From Gloeothece verrucosa PCC 7822 (GTDB taxonomy: Bacteria > Cyanobacteriota > Cyanobacteriia > Cyanobacteriales > Microcystaceae): 64,000 nucleotides of DNA. Location: NCBI RefSeq assembly GCF_000147335.1, contig NC_014533.1, positions 558,001 to 622,000 on the forward strand, written 5' to 3'. A program made the position numbers and the translations under genes. Below the pieces are notes generated by a model, which did no database searches, was not told the origin of the DNA, and was given only the letters and a program-made list of their open reading frames with translations. Each line of letters starts with the position of its first letter. The first letter of the stretch is position 1. Shown piece by piece: positions 1 through 9,323 of this stretch.

Positions 1-570
1 AATAGAAGAAGATTGACCATAATTAAGAGAGGTTAAATAAGATGTATTCGCCAATTGAAACGCTATATCAGTTGTTTTAAATATCTGACAGTTACTAAAA
101 TATTTTAGCGCAATTTCATAGCTCTGATTTTCTCGTGTAAATAAAGTTAAATTAGGATGAGAATTAAAAATATCAGCCGCTTGTTTTAAATTCTCCTGAT
201 TTTGAAAATAAATGCTTTGCGGCATAATGATAATGGGGCGATCACGATATTTAGCAATCACATATTCCCTAAACTCTTGATGATTTTTCCATAAATCCCC
301 TAAATTACCGCCTCCTTGAAAAATAATCGGTATTTTACCGGCTTTTTTTTCCATTTCTTCATCAGAAAAATCGTAGATGCTGGCGGCAGTATAGCGGATT
401 TTGGTCGGGCAAGCTTCGGTTAAATAAGAAATCTCTCCTAACCAAATTAGATGATCTCCAATATTATGATAATCAGGAAAATTGAGGAGACAGCACTCAG
501 TTAATGAGCCAATTTGAGTTAAACTTTGGTGTAAATTTGTTTTGAGTTTTTCTGCTACAGAATTATTCAT
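1..570 (-). CDS. Polysaccharide pyruvyl transferase family protein (3' end beyond window)
   Basis: The minus strand is open from an ATG at 570 to the window edge, giving 190 codons with no stop, so the C-terminus is missing. The visible N-terminal part has the features of polysaccharide pyruvyl transferases: an early NFPDYHNIGDHLIWLGE stretch, a glycine-rich PIIFQGGGNLGDLW loop near residue 85-100, then IIIMPQSIYFQNQENL and LFTRENQSYEIA. Family members transfer pyruvyl from phosphoenolpyruvate onto sugar residues of exopolysaccharide or cell-wall glycan. It is the fourth gene of a co-directional run with three glycosyltransferases, 67 bp after the GT2 gene, which fits pyruvylation of the same glycan. 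The acceptor sugar cannot be told from the sequence. Confidence 0.8.
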   Translation of the reverse strand, partial: MNNSVAEKLKTNLHQSLTQIGSLTECCLLNFPDYHNIGDHLIWLGEISYLTEACPTKIRYTAASIYDFSDEEMEKKAGKIPIIFQGGGNLGDLWKNHQEFREYVIAKYRDRPIIIMPQSIYFQNQENLKQAADIFNSHPNLTLFTRENQSYEIALKYFSNCQIFKTTDIAFQLANTSYLTSLNYGQSSSI

Positions 571-637
571 TACTTGACCTGATTTAGTTAGAGAAATTAT
601 TTTTTTGATTTATGTTTTTAAAGTTTAAGCTAAAAAA

Positions 638-1516
638 TTATTTGACATTTTTAGAAAAACTCGCTCTTAAAAAACCATAAGACCAGAATAAACGATAAAT
701 AGGGACTCGTAAAAGCCAAAATTTTCTCTTCTTATTTTTAACAATAAAACAAAAATCAGCTAAGACTGATGTCGCCCAATTTTTGATAACATAAAACCGA
801 CCTACTCGAAGTTGATAAATCGACTGAAGTCCTATTATTTCTTTATAAATTCTGCGATAGACTTTGAGCAAAGATTCGTTATGCGAATGATAAACGGCGG
901 CTGAAGGTTCATAAATAATTTTGTAGCCCATCTTTAACATTGTTACTGCCCACTCTCGGTCTTCGCAAGCCGGTAAAATTTCATCAAAATTATGCTTTTC
1001 CCAACAAAGACGGCGAATCGCAGAATTAGCATTAGAAAAAGAATGTTCTTTGATATTATCTGGATCTGTCTGAATTCGTATCTCGTCTTTGTAACACATT
1101 AAATGATCTCGCTCAACTGTTGGCCAAGCATCGGGTTGAGGTAGCTGTTTACCATAAACACCCGCCACTTTTTGATCATCAAAATGTTTAACCATATTTT
1201 GTAACCAGTGCTGATCGTAGGGAAAAGCATGAGCGCTCAATAAGAGAATGATCTCTCCTGTAGCCGCTTTAAAACCAATGTTCAAAGAACCACCAAATGT
1301 AAATTCCTCTGGAGAAATTTGAATGAGTTTAATGTCACTTCTTTGCTTGACAATTTCCACTGTTCCATCTGTAGAACCGGAATCTACTACAATAATCTCA
1401 TTAGGTTTGATTGATTGATTATTCAGAATATCTAAAGTTTTTCCTATATATTTAGCTTCATTTTTGGTACGAATCAAGATGGTAGTTGTGGGACTTGTAC
1501 AAATATCATTTACCAT
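638..1516 (-). CDS. Glycosyltransferase family 2
   Basis: This 292-residue protein has a GT-A N-terminal domain: TTTILIRTKNEAKYIGKTLD, then the nucleotide-sugar motif VVDSGSTDGTVEIV around residues 45-58. The place where most GT2 enzymes carry the DxD metal motif reads LLLSAHAFPYDQHW, so the aspartates are replaced by SAHAFP. The later CEDREWAVTMLKMGYKIIYEP stretch matches the ED acceptor region, with Cys-Glu-Asp kept. The C-terminal 50 residues are basic and hydrophobic and could attach to the membrane. An in-frame TTG at 1522 is possible, but the ATG at 1516 has an AAGG ribosome-binding site about 8 bases upstream and is preferred. It lies 37 bp after the upstream GT4 gene in the presumed operon. 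Donor and acceptor are unknown. Confidence 0.85.
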   Translation of the reverse strand: MVNDICTSPTTTILIRTKNEAKYIGKTLDILNNQSIKPNEIIVVDSGSTDGTVEIVKQRSDIKLIQISPEEFTFGGSLNIGFKAATGEIILLLSAHAFPYDQHWLQNMVKHFDDQKVAGVYGKQLPQPDAWPTVERDHLMCYKDEIRIQTDPDNIKEHSFSNANSAIRRLCWEKHNFDEILPACEDREWAVTMLKMGYKIIYEPSAAVYHSHNESLLKVYRRIYKEIIGLQSIYQLRVGRFYVIKNWATSVLADFCFIVKNKKRKFWLLRVPIYRLFWSYGFLRASFSKNVK

Positions 1517-1553
1517 GAGCAAAACCTTGTAAGTAACTGGATTTTCATTAAAG

Positions 1554-2738
1554 TTAACTCTGTTTTTTTGACATACTATTTTTAATGACTTCCATAAGGT
1601 TAGTCATCATTCGTTCTACTGTAAACATCTTTTCTGCTCGTTGCCGGCAAGCTTGACCAATAGAGCGACGTAATTCCGGATTAAGCGCCCATTCTTCAAT
1701 AGTTGTCACCAATTCTGCGACGGTAGCTTCCTCCTCAATTTTAGGGTCGCTGACTAATTTTCCTGTGTCTCCCAATTGTTCAGGTATACCACTAACCGCC
1801 GAAGCAACCACAGGTAAACCCTTTGCCATCGCCTCCATCACACACAAAGGCATTCCTTCTAATTTGGAAGGAAATACAAATATATCAGCCGCATTGAGCA
1901 AATCTGGTATATCTGAACGAGAACCTAAAAATATTACTTTGTCAGCGATGTTTAATTTTTCTATTATGCGTTTAAGTTTGCTTTGGAGTCTTCGCTCTCG
2001 CCATAGTTCTCTTCCTGCCCAAACAAAATAAAGTTGAGGCCAGATTTTGCTATGAACTAACTGTTTAATTGCTTCTATCTGGTATTGATAACCTTTTCGT
2101 CTTTCTATACGAGCGGATGTAAAACAAATTACCCCATCTGCCGGAATATTCAACGATTGACGCAGACGATCACGTATTACTTGATCACAAGGAGTAAAAT
2201 ACTCCGGAGGTCTTCCACAATGAATAACTTGCCCCTTATTTTTAGGCACTTTGAAGAGTTGATGTAATAAATTTAGATTATCCTGGGAGACGGTAATTAC
2301 TGCCTGAGCTTGATTGTAGTGATCTAATAGTTCATCTAAATATTCTGGAAAAAACTCAGGGAAAGATGGTACTACTAAACCCTCACGTATAATATAGGGA
2401 ATTTTCCGTTTAATAGCGATTTGTTTAACGGCAAAATTAGAGAAGGGATCACAATTACTACAAATAATTAAATCTGGCCGTTCGGAAGCATTGTTTAAAG
2501 TGGCTTGCCAACTTTGGGGATTATAATTTATATGCCATATTTTCCCTTCTGGTTCTACCCAAATATGTTTTATTCCTAACTGTTTTTGCTCGTTTATTTT
2601 ATCTTCATTGAAAGGCTGAGGTTGAATACAAGTAACTTGATAACCCAATTGGGCTAAGGCACACATAATGGTGTGATTATCTTCTGCCACTCCTCCAATA
2701 CCCCTATCATTTGTGTATAAAAATATCTGTTGACTCAT
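1554..2738 (-). CDS. Glycosyltransferase family 4 (GT-B)
   Basis: The 394-residue protein has the two Rossmann-like halves of a GT-B glycosyltransferase. The N-terminal half begins with a YTNDRGIGGVAEDNHTIM glycine-rich loop. The C-terminal half has FTSARIERRKGYQYQIEA, then the E-x7-E signature EGMPLCVMEAM near residue 294 and AKGLPVVASAVSGIPE, which bind the donor nucleotide sugar. The length is normal for retaining GT4 enzymes. It starts only 12 bp after the stop of the preceding GT4 gene, so the two are almost certainly cotranscribed. It is probably cytoplasmic or membrane-peripheral and adds one sugar to an extracellular glycan. The specificity is not visible. Confidence 0.9.
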   Translation of the reverse strand: MSQQIFLYTNDRGIGGVAEDNHTIMCALAQLGYQVTCIQPQPFNEDKINEQKQLGIKHIWVEPEGKIWHINYNPQSWQATLNNASERPDLIICSNCDPFSNFAVKQIAIKRKIPYIIREGLVVPSFPEFFPEYLDELLDHYNQAQAVITVSQDNLNLLHQLFKVPKNKGQVIHCGRPPEYFTPCDQVIRDRLRQSLNIPADGVICFTSARIERRKGYQYQIEAIKQLVHSKIWPQLYFVWAGRELWRERRLQSKLKRIIEKLNIADKVIFLGSRSDIPDLLNAADIFVFPSKLEGMPLCVMEAMAKGLPVVASAVSGIPEQLGDTGKLVSDPKIEEEATVAELVTTIEEWALNPELRRSIGQACRQRAEKMFTVERMMTNLMEVIKNSMSKKQS

Positions 2739-2750
2739 TTTTTTTGTTGA

Positions 2751-4082
2751 TTATTGACTTAATACAGCAGTTTTGTAAGCTTTAATTGTTTCTTGACCAA
2801 ACTTTTCCCAACTAAACTTTTTTGCTTGCTCAAGTGATTTTAAAGACATTTCCTCCCTCAAATTAGAGTTATTATATAGCTGAAAAAGATTATGGCAAAG
2901 CTCATCTCTATCCCTAGGATCGACCATAATACCAGCATCTCCTACAACTTCTGGCAGGGAAGAGGTATTAGAAGTAATGACTGGAGTCCCACACTGCATA
3001 GCTTCTAGAGGTGGAATACCAAAACCTTCATACAAAGAAGGATAGACAAAGGTCAAAGCATCACTATATAAAGCCGCTAGGTCTTCATCAGATATATAAT
3101 CAGTTATAATAATTCGCTCTTTTAATAAATTGTAATTTTCATGTTCTTGTAAAATTTGCTCGTACTCGGCTAGTTTATTTTTAATGGTTACACAAACTAA
3201 AACAAGATAAAGGTCGTTAATCTTTTGTTCTTGTAGCAGTTGAGCAAAACAATGAATGAGATGAGGAAAGTTTTTTCTTGTTACCCAAGCACTGACACTT
3301 AAGATATAAGGACAATCCCTAGGAATATTATATTTATTTCTAATGGCAGTAATTTTTTCGGGATCGGAACAGGAAGAAAAAACTTTTGAGGGTGCTAAAT
3401 GGGTAACAAACACTTTAGCAGGATCAATTTCTGGACAATAGTTACATAAATCATCTTTACCAGACTGAGATACACAAAATACCCAATCGTAGGATTTTAT
3501 GCTATTTACTATCCTATGAGTAAGAGGAATTAACCCCGGATTTTTTTTATCAACTAATTCTGGATATAAAAGGGGAATGATATCGTGAATAGTGATAAAT
3601 CGCTGTAGTTTTGGGTTGGATGGTGAGAGTTCAGGTAAAGGATAAAAGGGAGAATGAAATATATCATTTTTATCTAAATTGCTGGGAGTTAACAAAAGAT
3701 TATTGTTAGTCATCAATTCAATTATTTTTAATAATATTGATTGCCATATTCTTGAGATATAGTTTAAATTATATTTTTTATTTAATTCTACCAAAGTCCT
3801 TCTAATTTTTCTATGAATATACTTTTCAATAGTTGAAGTGGCTAAATTTATATCAGAAAATTTATCGCAAGATTCTAAGTATGAAAGGGCACAATCTATC
3901 ATAAGTTCTCCTGGATCAAGCCACTCATTTAACTCTGGACATAAAAAAGTACAGAAAGATAGATCACATTCTTTTGAAGTGGCAATTATTTCGGCAATTT
4001 TTTCAGCAACACGGAACGCTCCTGTACGGGTATTATACTTGTAGCTTATACCCAGTAGAGAAATGTCATAAAGAACTTTCAT
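2751..4082 (-). CDS. Glycosyltransferase family 4 (GT-B, mannosyltransferase-like)
   Basis: This 443-residue GT-B enzyme is the first gene of the minus-strand glycan operon. Recognisable parts are ITIHDIIPLLYPELV near residue 165-180, common in WbaZ/MtfB-like GT4 mannosyltransferases, then YILSVSAWVTRKNFPHLI, and the E-x7-E donor-binding motif EGFGIPPLEAM near residue 354 followed by QCGTPVITSNTSSLPEVVGDAGIMVDP. Mannose as donor is only a family tendency. The first 150 residues are less conserved and contain a long helical insert. The intergenic space upstream (4083-4265) is AT-rich and probably holds the operon promoter, but no box could be assigned with confidence. Confidence 0.88.
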   Translation of the reverse strand: MKVLYDISLLGISYKYNTRTGAFRVAEKIAEIIATSKECDLSFCTFLCPELNEWLDPGELMIDCALSYLESCDKFSDINLATSTIEKYIHRKIRRTLVELNKKYNLNYISRIWQSILLKIIELMTNNNLLLTPSNLDKNDIFHSPFYPLPELSPSNPKLQRFITIHDIIPLLYPELVDKKNPGLIPLTHRIVNSIKSYDWVFCVSQSGKDDLCNYCPEIDPAKVFVTHLAPSKVFSSCSDPEKITAIRNKYNIPRDCPYILSVSAWVTRKNFPHLIHCFAQLLQEQKINDLYLVLVCVTIKNKLAEYEQILQEHENYNLLKERIIITDYISDEDLAALYSDALTFVYPSLYEGFGIPPLEAMQCGTPVITSNTSSLPEVVGDAGIMVDPRDRDELCHNLFQLYNNSNLREEMSLKSLEQAKKFSWEKFGQETIKAYKTAVLSQ

Positions 4083-4265
4083 TTCAAACCCATGAAAAAT
4101 AATTTTTTAGTTTGCTTATCATAAATTACCATAATCTACCTCTATAAAAAGGAGGAAATAATAAAGATTTTAGATTTGCGCTTTGGAAAAAAGAAGTAAT
4201 AAGCTATAATTAATTTTAATGAGTCAAAAAAAGACTTATAATCTTGAAAACCCTATTTTTTATGG

Positions 4266-4396
4266 TAAGTACCTGGACATAAATAAAGCACTTTATGTTA
4301 AGAAATGTAAAAACCTTGAAAGCCTTTCCTCTTCCCTGTTCCCAGATCCGGTGTTCCCTTACCAAACAGTTAACTTTACTTTTGTCCAGGTACTTA
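4266..4396. repeat. MITE-like element, family 1, copy A
   Basis: A 131-bp element is bounded by inverted ends: TAAGTACCTGGACA on the left and its complement TGTCCAGGTACTTA, with one mismatch, on the right. Similarity continues inward (ATAAATAAAGCACTTTATG on one side, AAAGTAAAGTTAACTG on the other). The same two ends, in opposite orientation, bound the element at 16888-17029. The core holds degenerate pyrimidine-rich heptamers (TGTTCCC and relatives). It encodes no transposase, and small ORFs running through it are not considered real. Its right end lies 22 bp before the sulfotransferase start, so it may influence that gene's expression. Confidence 0.75.
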
Positions 4397-4417
4397 AATC
4401 CATTGATAATTACATAA

Positions 4418-5422
4418 ATGAGCGATATGATTAAGTTATATTTACATATTGGCACGCCGAAAACAGGTACAAGTACACTACAACATTTTTTAACGGTAAA
4501 ACGGCAAGAACTTTTAAAGGAAGGTTTTTTATATCCTTTGGCGGGAACTATTGATTTTGACCCAGGTATATTAATGAGTCATGAAAAGTTAAGTATAGCC
4601 ATCAAACATGAATTAAATATTCCAGTGAGTTATAAATTATATAAGCAAGAGGAATGGCGAAATACCCTTAAAACAGAATGGAATAGACTGCATGATGAAA
4701 TTAATAAGCATTCAGGAAGAAATGTAGTAATAAGTGCAGAATCTTTTAGTGACTTTGAGCTTGAGGGAATTAAATTAATTAAAAAAAATTTATCAAACTC
4801 TGATGTTAAAATAGTTGTTTATATTAGACAACAAGATGAATTTTATCAATCTTGGTATAATCAAAAAGTTAAAATAGGAATTTATGGTAAAGATATTCAT
4901 CAATTCATTACCGAAGACAGACCTGACTATATTTATTATTATAATTTTTTGCAATCTTGGAGAAAGGTTTTTGGTAAAGAAAATATCATTTTGAGAGTTT
5001 TTGAAAAACAACAATTGAAAAATGGCTTAATAGGAGATTTTTTAGAAGCCATTAGTTTTAAAGAAAATAAAGATTATTTAAAAAATATAGACTTTATTAA
5101 TGAAAGTCCCTCTATCCAAGCTATTAAATTTATGAGAATTTTTAATAATTTAATCATGAATAAAATGTATCTCTCATATCCAGTTCGACAAAAAATTAAT
5201 CATTTATTGAGAATAAAATTATCGAAAAAAAATGAGTCTTTTTCAACAAAATTATTTAATAATATTATTGGATTATTATTTAAAGATACTCAAGATGTTG
5301 TTTTGACTCATCAGGAAAAGATAGACATTCTTAAGGAATTTGAAGAAAATAATCAGAAAGTAGCTCAAGAATATTTCGGAAGACAAGACGGAAGGCTATT
5401 TTTAAAATCTCAATCTAAGTAA
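4418..5422 (+). CDS. Sulfotransferase-like protein
   Basis: The 334-residue product begins MSDMIKLYLHIGTPKTGTSTLQ. HIGTPKTGTSTLQ is the 5'-phosphosulfate-binding loop of PAPS-dependent sulfotransferases (P-loop-like, with Lys, Thr and Ser). The second PAPS element, the 3'-phosphate-binding strand, is KIVVYIRQQDEFYQSWYNQ near residue 128-147, with the usual Arg. The C-terminal half is lysine-rich and AT-rich with little recognisable conservation. The family moves sulfate from PAPS to hydroxyls, here possibly of a glycan given the glycosyltransferase genes next door. Start codons at 4418 and 4427 are both possible and neither has a clear Shine-Dalgarno sequence. A MITE-like element ends 22 bp upstream. 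The gene is convergent with the following ABC transporter. Confidence 0.75.
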   Translation: MSDMIKLYLHIGTPKTGTSTLQHFLTVKRQELLKEGFLYPLAGTIDFDPGILMSHEKLSIAIKHELNIPVSYKLYKQEEWRNTLKTEWNRLHDEINKHSGRNVVISAESFSDFELEGIKLIKKNLSNSDVKIVVYIRQQDEFYQSWYNQKVKIGIYGKDIHQFITEDRPDYIYYYNFLQSWRKVFGKENIILRVFEKQQLKNGLIGDFLEAISFKENKDYLKNIDFINESPSIQAIKFMRIFNNLIMNKMYLSYPVRQKINHLLRIKLSKKNESFSTKLFNNIIGLLFKDTQDVVLTHQEKIDILKEFEENNQKVAQEYFGRQDGRLFLKSQSK

Positions 5423-5463
5423 TTACAAGCAGTAAAAGTTGGCTAAATACCATGTGTAACAAC

Positions 5464-7146
5464 TTAATTCATTTTTTTCCATCTCCAACTTGAATCAACC
5501 TGTAATTCTAGAATATAGTCATGATAATCTAATAAACTGGGACGATGGCCAGTGCTGATAAAAGTTATGCCGATGTCTTTTAAATACTTATATAAATCTT
5601 TTTCATTTTTGAGGTCTAGGGCACTGGTAGCCTCATCTAAAATAACATAGTCTGGCTGGTTAAGTAAAATACGGGCGAAATTAACCCGTTGTTGTTCTCC
5701 CACTGACAGAACTGATCTCCAATCATACTGTACATCAAAACCGCCGAATCTTTCTTCTAAACCTTGTAGATTAACTTGCTGGAGTACCTGTTGTAATTCC
5801 TCATCCTTAACCTGACTCCTACGATAGGGATAAAGTAACTGATCTCGTAATGTTCCTAAAATCATATAGGGACGTTGCGGCAAAAACAGCATTTGCTCAA
5901 TATCTGGCCGTATAATTAAGCCAGTACCAGCATTGTCTAGTCCAGCGATCGCTCTTAACAAAGAACTTTTTCCACAGCCGCTTGGCCCCCAAATTAGCAA
6001 ATCTGAAGCCGGTTCCAGGGTAAATGAAAGATGTTTAATTAAAGTTCGTTTATAATCGGGGGTTAGCAAGGTCATTTCTTTAATAGCTATTCTATTATCT
6101 ATCTGAGTATGAATACAATTGAATTCCTGTTGCTGTTTTTGAGTAGAAAGATTCATCACCGTCAAAAATGACCCTAAACGATTAATTTGAGCGATAAAAG
6201 CACTTAAACTATCAAACTGTCTGACAATCAAAGAAAAAGCCGACAGAATTTGAGCAAAAGCCAAATTAGCTTGAGTAATTACACCAAATTCCACTTTGCC
6301 GTTAAAATAGAGAGGAGCAATCACTAAAGAAGGTATAATCAGATGAAAATAATTGTAGCCAACGGTAAAAAATCTTAAATTACGCTGCCAACCAATCAAT
6401 TCCATCAAATTTTTAAATACTGCATTAAAAGTTTTTTTAATTTGTTTTAATTCGGGTTTTTCTCCCATAAAAAAAGCAATCATTTCGCTGTGATTCCGTA
6501 CATAAATAAGTTGATAGCGAAAATTAGCTTCTTTTTGAAGTTGTTTAAAATTGAGCTTAATTAATTTTTTGCCTAATAAAATAGTAATAAAACTTCCCAA
6601 AAAAACATAAACAATAACAATGATTACCAAACTAAAAGAAATAGAATAAAGAATCCCTAAAAAAGAGATCAAAGTAATAATACTCTCAATAATTTTGAGA
6701 AAATACTCAAGAGTCGCTATTGTAAAAGCTTCTATATCCTGACTTATCCGCTCATCAGGATTGTCAATTTCGGAATTATAATTAATGGTGTAAAAATTAC
6801 GGTTACTAAAATATTTGTCTAAAAAATAACAAGTTAACCATCGTCGCCAATAAATTCTTAATTTTTGTTGAAAATAAGTATAAAAAACCACAAGAGGAAT
6901 CATAATAACAAAAGAACCTATATAAATTAAAGCTAAATAAAAAAACTTTGATGTATTCTTATTGGCGAGCGCTGTCATAAAATCTCGATTAATAAAACTC
7001 CAATATACATCAACTCCGTTTACTGAGAGAACTAATAATAACAACACCATTAATAACGCTCTAGCTCCCCATTTTTCTTCAGAAAACCAGTAGGGAATAG
7101 TAAGATGCCAAAAAACATACCAGAATTGACGATTAAATAGGTTCAT
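5464..7146 (-). CDS. ABC transporter, fused permease and ATPase (SbmA/BacA/YddA-like)
   Basis: The 560-residue protein is a half-transporter of the COG4178 type. The N-terminal 340 residues contain about six hydrophobic segments, beginning FWYVFWHLTIPYWFSEEKWGARALL and including NPDERISQDIEAFT, the SbmA/BacA-like signature. The C-terminal ATPase has Walker A GPSGCGKSSLLRAIAG near residue 390, signature LSVGEQQRVNFAR near 480, Walker B YVILDEATSALD and the switch His in FISTGHRPSLL. Relatives move peptides, long-chain fatty acyl compounds or cobalamin, and the substrate here is unknown. It acts in the cytoplasmic or thylakoid membrane. It is divergent from the next ABC gene, with a 236-bp spacer that must hold both promoters. 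Confidence 0.88.
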   Translation of the reverse strand: MNLFNRQFWYVFWHLTIPYWFSEEKWGARALLMVLLLLVLSVNGVDVYWSFINRDFMTALANKNTSKFFYLALIYIGSFVIMIPLVVFYTYFQQKLRIYWRRWLTCYFLDKYFSNRNFYTINYNSEIDNPDERISQDIEAFTIATLEYFLKIIESIITLISFLGILYSISFSLVIIVIVYVFLGSFITILLGKKLIKLNFKQLQKEANFRYQLIYVRNHSEMIAFFMGEKPELKQIKKTFNAVFKNLMELIGWQRNLRFFTVGYNYFHLIIPSLVIAPLYFNGKVEFGVITQANLAFAQILSAFSLIVRQFDSLSAFIAQINRLGSFLTVMNLSTQKQQQEFNCIHTQIDNRIAIKEMTLLTPDYKRTLIKHLSFTLEPASDLLIWGPSGCGKSSLLRAIAGLDNAGTGLIIRPDIEQMLFLPQRPYMILGTLRDQLLYPYRRSQVKDEELQQVLQQVNLQGLEERFGGFDVQYDWRSVLSVGEQQRVNFARILLNQPDYVILDEATSALDLKNEKDLYKYLKDIGITFISTGHRPSLLDYHDYILELQVDSSWRWKKMN

Positions 7147-7382
7147 AACTAATAGTCAGATGCTATAATATTATAAGCAAATAGAACAGTATCAACTGTT
7201 GTAAAAGCTAAAATAAAACTAAAAAGAAAGCTAAATTCTGTTTTGATGTATTTCTCTGTGAAGATGGAAAGCATAATTATAGCACCAATTTAGCCAGAAA
7301 GATCGAAAAGCCAAACAACAATTAATTAATCTGTGAATAAATAAAAAATGATCCTGTTGTCTATTTTTTATTCTCTACTTTA

Positions 7383-9170
7383 ATGATTATGGAAGACAAT
7401 AAACAAAAAAGCAATAATTTTATTACTACTTTTAAGTTTGCCTGGCATTATTGGTCTGGATACCGTTATGCTATTGTATTTTTACTGGTTTTGCTGGGAC
7501 TTCAGACTATTTTACAGGTTTTTATTCCCATTTTGACAGGAAAATTAGTCAATAGTTTTACCAATTCTACAGATAATTGGATCATTCCTGCGTGGATATG
7601 TGGAACTTTAGCTAGTATAAAATTATTATCTTACATTTTGCGGATATCGACAATTTATTTATGGAGTAACGCGACTATGAAAGTGACAAGTAAACTTGTC
7701 GCTGAAACTTTTAATAGAGTGCAACATTTAAGTACAGAATGGCATATCAACAATTTTGCAGGTAGTATCATCAGAAATATTAATCGTGGAACATGGGGTT
7801 TTGACAAGTTTATTGATACACTCTCTATGTCAATTTACCCAAGTATTTTGACAAGTATCGGGTTGATATGTATTTTATTTAGAAACGGGGTTTGGATTGG
7901 AATTATTGGTTTTTTGGGCTTTATAATTTTCTTTTTTGTAACTAACAATCTATCAAAAAACTATTTAGTTCCTAGTTTTGAAGAAGTTAATCAAGTAGAT
8001 ACCAAGATGAATGGTATTCTCTCAGATGCTATTGTCTGTAATAGCTTAATTAAATCTTTTGCAACTGAAGAATATGAAAACCAAAAATTTAACCAAATAG
8101 TAGAGCAATGGCGCATTAAAAACAAAAAAGTTTGGTGGCGCATGGAAACATTTTTATCGGCTCAATCTCTCTTGTTTTTAATGTTAGAAACCGCCATTAT
8201 TAGCATCGCTATTTGGTTATGGTATCAAGGCATTCGCACAGCCGGTGATGTCATTACAATTTTGGCAAGTTTTCAGATGGCACAAGGTAAAATGCAAGAA
8301 ATTAGCAATGGCATCAGTAATTTAAAAAAATCTATCACTGATCTTAAAGAAATTATCAATTTAGAACATATTAATGCCAAAATAGTTGATAGTGAATCTG
8401 CCGTTAATTTAGAAATAAAATTAGGAAAAATTGCTTTTAAAGAAGTAAGCTTTAGTTATACAAATCAAAAAAATACTCTTTATAAAAACCTTTCTATTAC
8501 AATTAATGGTGGGCAAAAAGTTGCCCTTGTTGGTCATTCTGGGAGTGGGAAAAGTACCTTTATTAAATTGCTTCAGCGCCTTTATGATGTGCAAGAAGGA
8601 GAAATAACGATTGATGATCAAAATATTCGTGATATTACTCAACAAAGTTTACGCAAAGCTATCGCCGTAGTTCCTCAAGAACCTATACTTTTTCACCGTT
8701 CGATCGCTGAAAATATTAGCTATGGTAAACCCGATGCCACAAGAGCAGAAATTGAAGAAGCCGCCCGTAAAGCGTACGCTCACGACTTCATTATTAACTT
8801 ACCTGAAGGTTATGATAGTCAAGTCGGAGAGCGTGGTGTCAAACTTTCAGGAGGTGAACGTCAAAGGATAGCAATAGCTCGGGCTTTTTTAGCTGACTGT
8901 CCTATTCTCGTTTTAGATGAAGCAACCAGCAGCTTAGATTCTGTTTCAGAAGCCTTAATTCAAAAAGCATTAGATAGCTTATTTATCGGACGAACAACGG
9001 TAATTATTGCCCATAGATTATCAACAATTAAAGCTGTGGATCGCATTTTTGTTTTCTCTCAAGGAAATATAGTTGAAGAAGGAACACACGAAACTTTACT
9101 CAGTGATTTGAAAAGTCATTACTACGCCCTCTACTCTCTTCAGTCTCGTAGTAACGGCTTTTATGGGTGA
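7383..9170 (+). CDS. ABC exporter, fused permease and ATPase (MsbA/ABCB-like)
   Basis: This 595-residue half-transporter has an ABC type-1 exporter membrane domain (about residues 20-330, six hydrophobic segments). The ATPase has Walker A GHSGSGKSTFIKLLQRLYDV near 385, Q-loop AVVPQEPILFHRSIAENI, signature LSGGERQRIAIARAFLADC near 490, Walker B PILVLDEATSSLDS and H-loop IIAHRLSTI. The lineage exports lipids, glycolipids, drugs or peptides as a homodimer. Proximity to the glycan cluster makes glycolipid export a reasonable but unproven guess. Starts at 7383 and 7389 (ATG ATT ATG) cannot be separated by ribosome-binding site. It is a different ABC family from its divergent neighbour, so the two are unlikely to form one transporter. 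Confidence 0.9.
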   Translation: MIMEDNKQKSNNFITTFKFAWHYWSGYRYAIVFLLVLLGLQTILQVFIPILTGKLVNSFTNSTDNWIIPAWICGTLASIKLLSYILRISTIYLWSNATMKVTSKLVAETFNRVQHLSTEWHINNFAGSIIRNINRGTWGFDKFIDTLSMSIYPSILTSIGLICILFRNGVWIGIIGFLGFIIFFFVTNNLSKNYLVPSFEEVNQVDTKMNGILSDAIVCNSLIKSFATEEYENQKFNQIVEQWRIKNKKVWWRMETFLSAQSLLFLMLETAIISIAIWLWYQGIRTAGDVITILASFQMAQGKMQEISNGISNLKKSITDLKEIINLEHINAKIVDSESAVNLEIKLGKIAFKEVSFSYTNQKNTLYKNLSITINGGQKVALVGHSGSGKSTFIKLLQRLYDVQEGEITIDDQNIRDITQQSLRKAIAVVPQEPILFHRSIAENISYGKPDATRAEIEEAARKAYAHDFIINLPEGYDSQVGERGVKLSGGERQRIAIARAFLADCPILVLDEATSSLDSVSEALIQKALDSLFIGRTTVIIAHRLSTIKAVDRIFVFSQGNIVEEGTHETLLSDLKSHYYALYSLQSRSNGFYG

Positions 9171-9323
9171 GGTAATTTGTTAACGAAAAACCGAGAAAAT
9201 GGAGAATTATTTTGATTATGGGAGAAAATTGAAAATTAAGTTATTTAATAAGATGGCTATTCTCAATAAGCTGCAAATTTCTTCCAATTTAACCGATTAA
9301 AACCAGTCTGGACAATTGTTTCA

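Noticed and set aside
4219..4434. Short plus-strand open frame before the sulfotransferase gene
   Set aside because: It runs through the MITE-like element, so its sequence is explained by the repeat.
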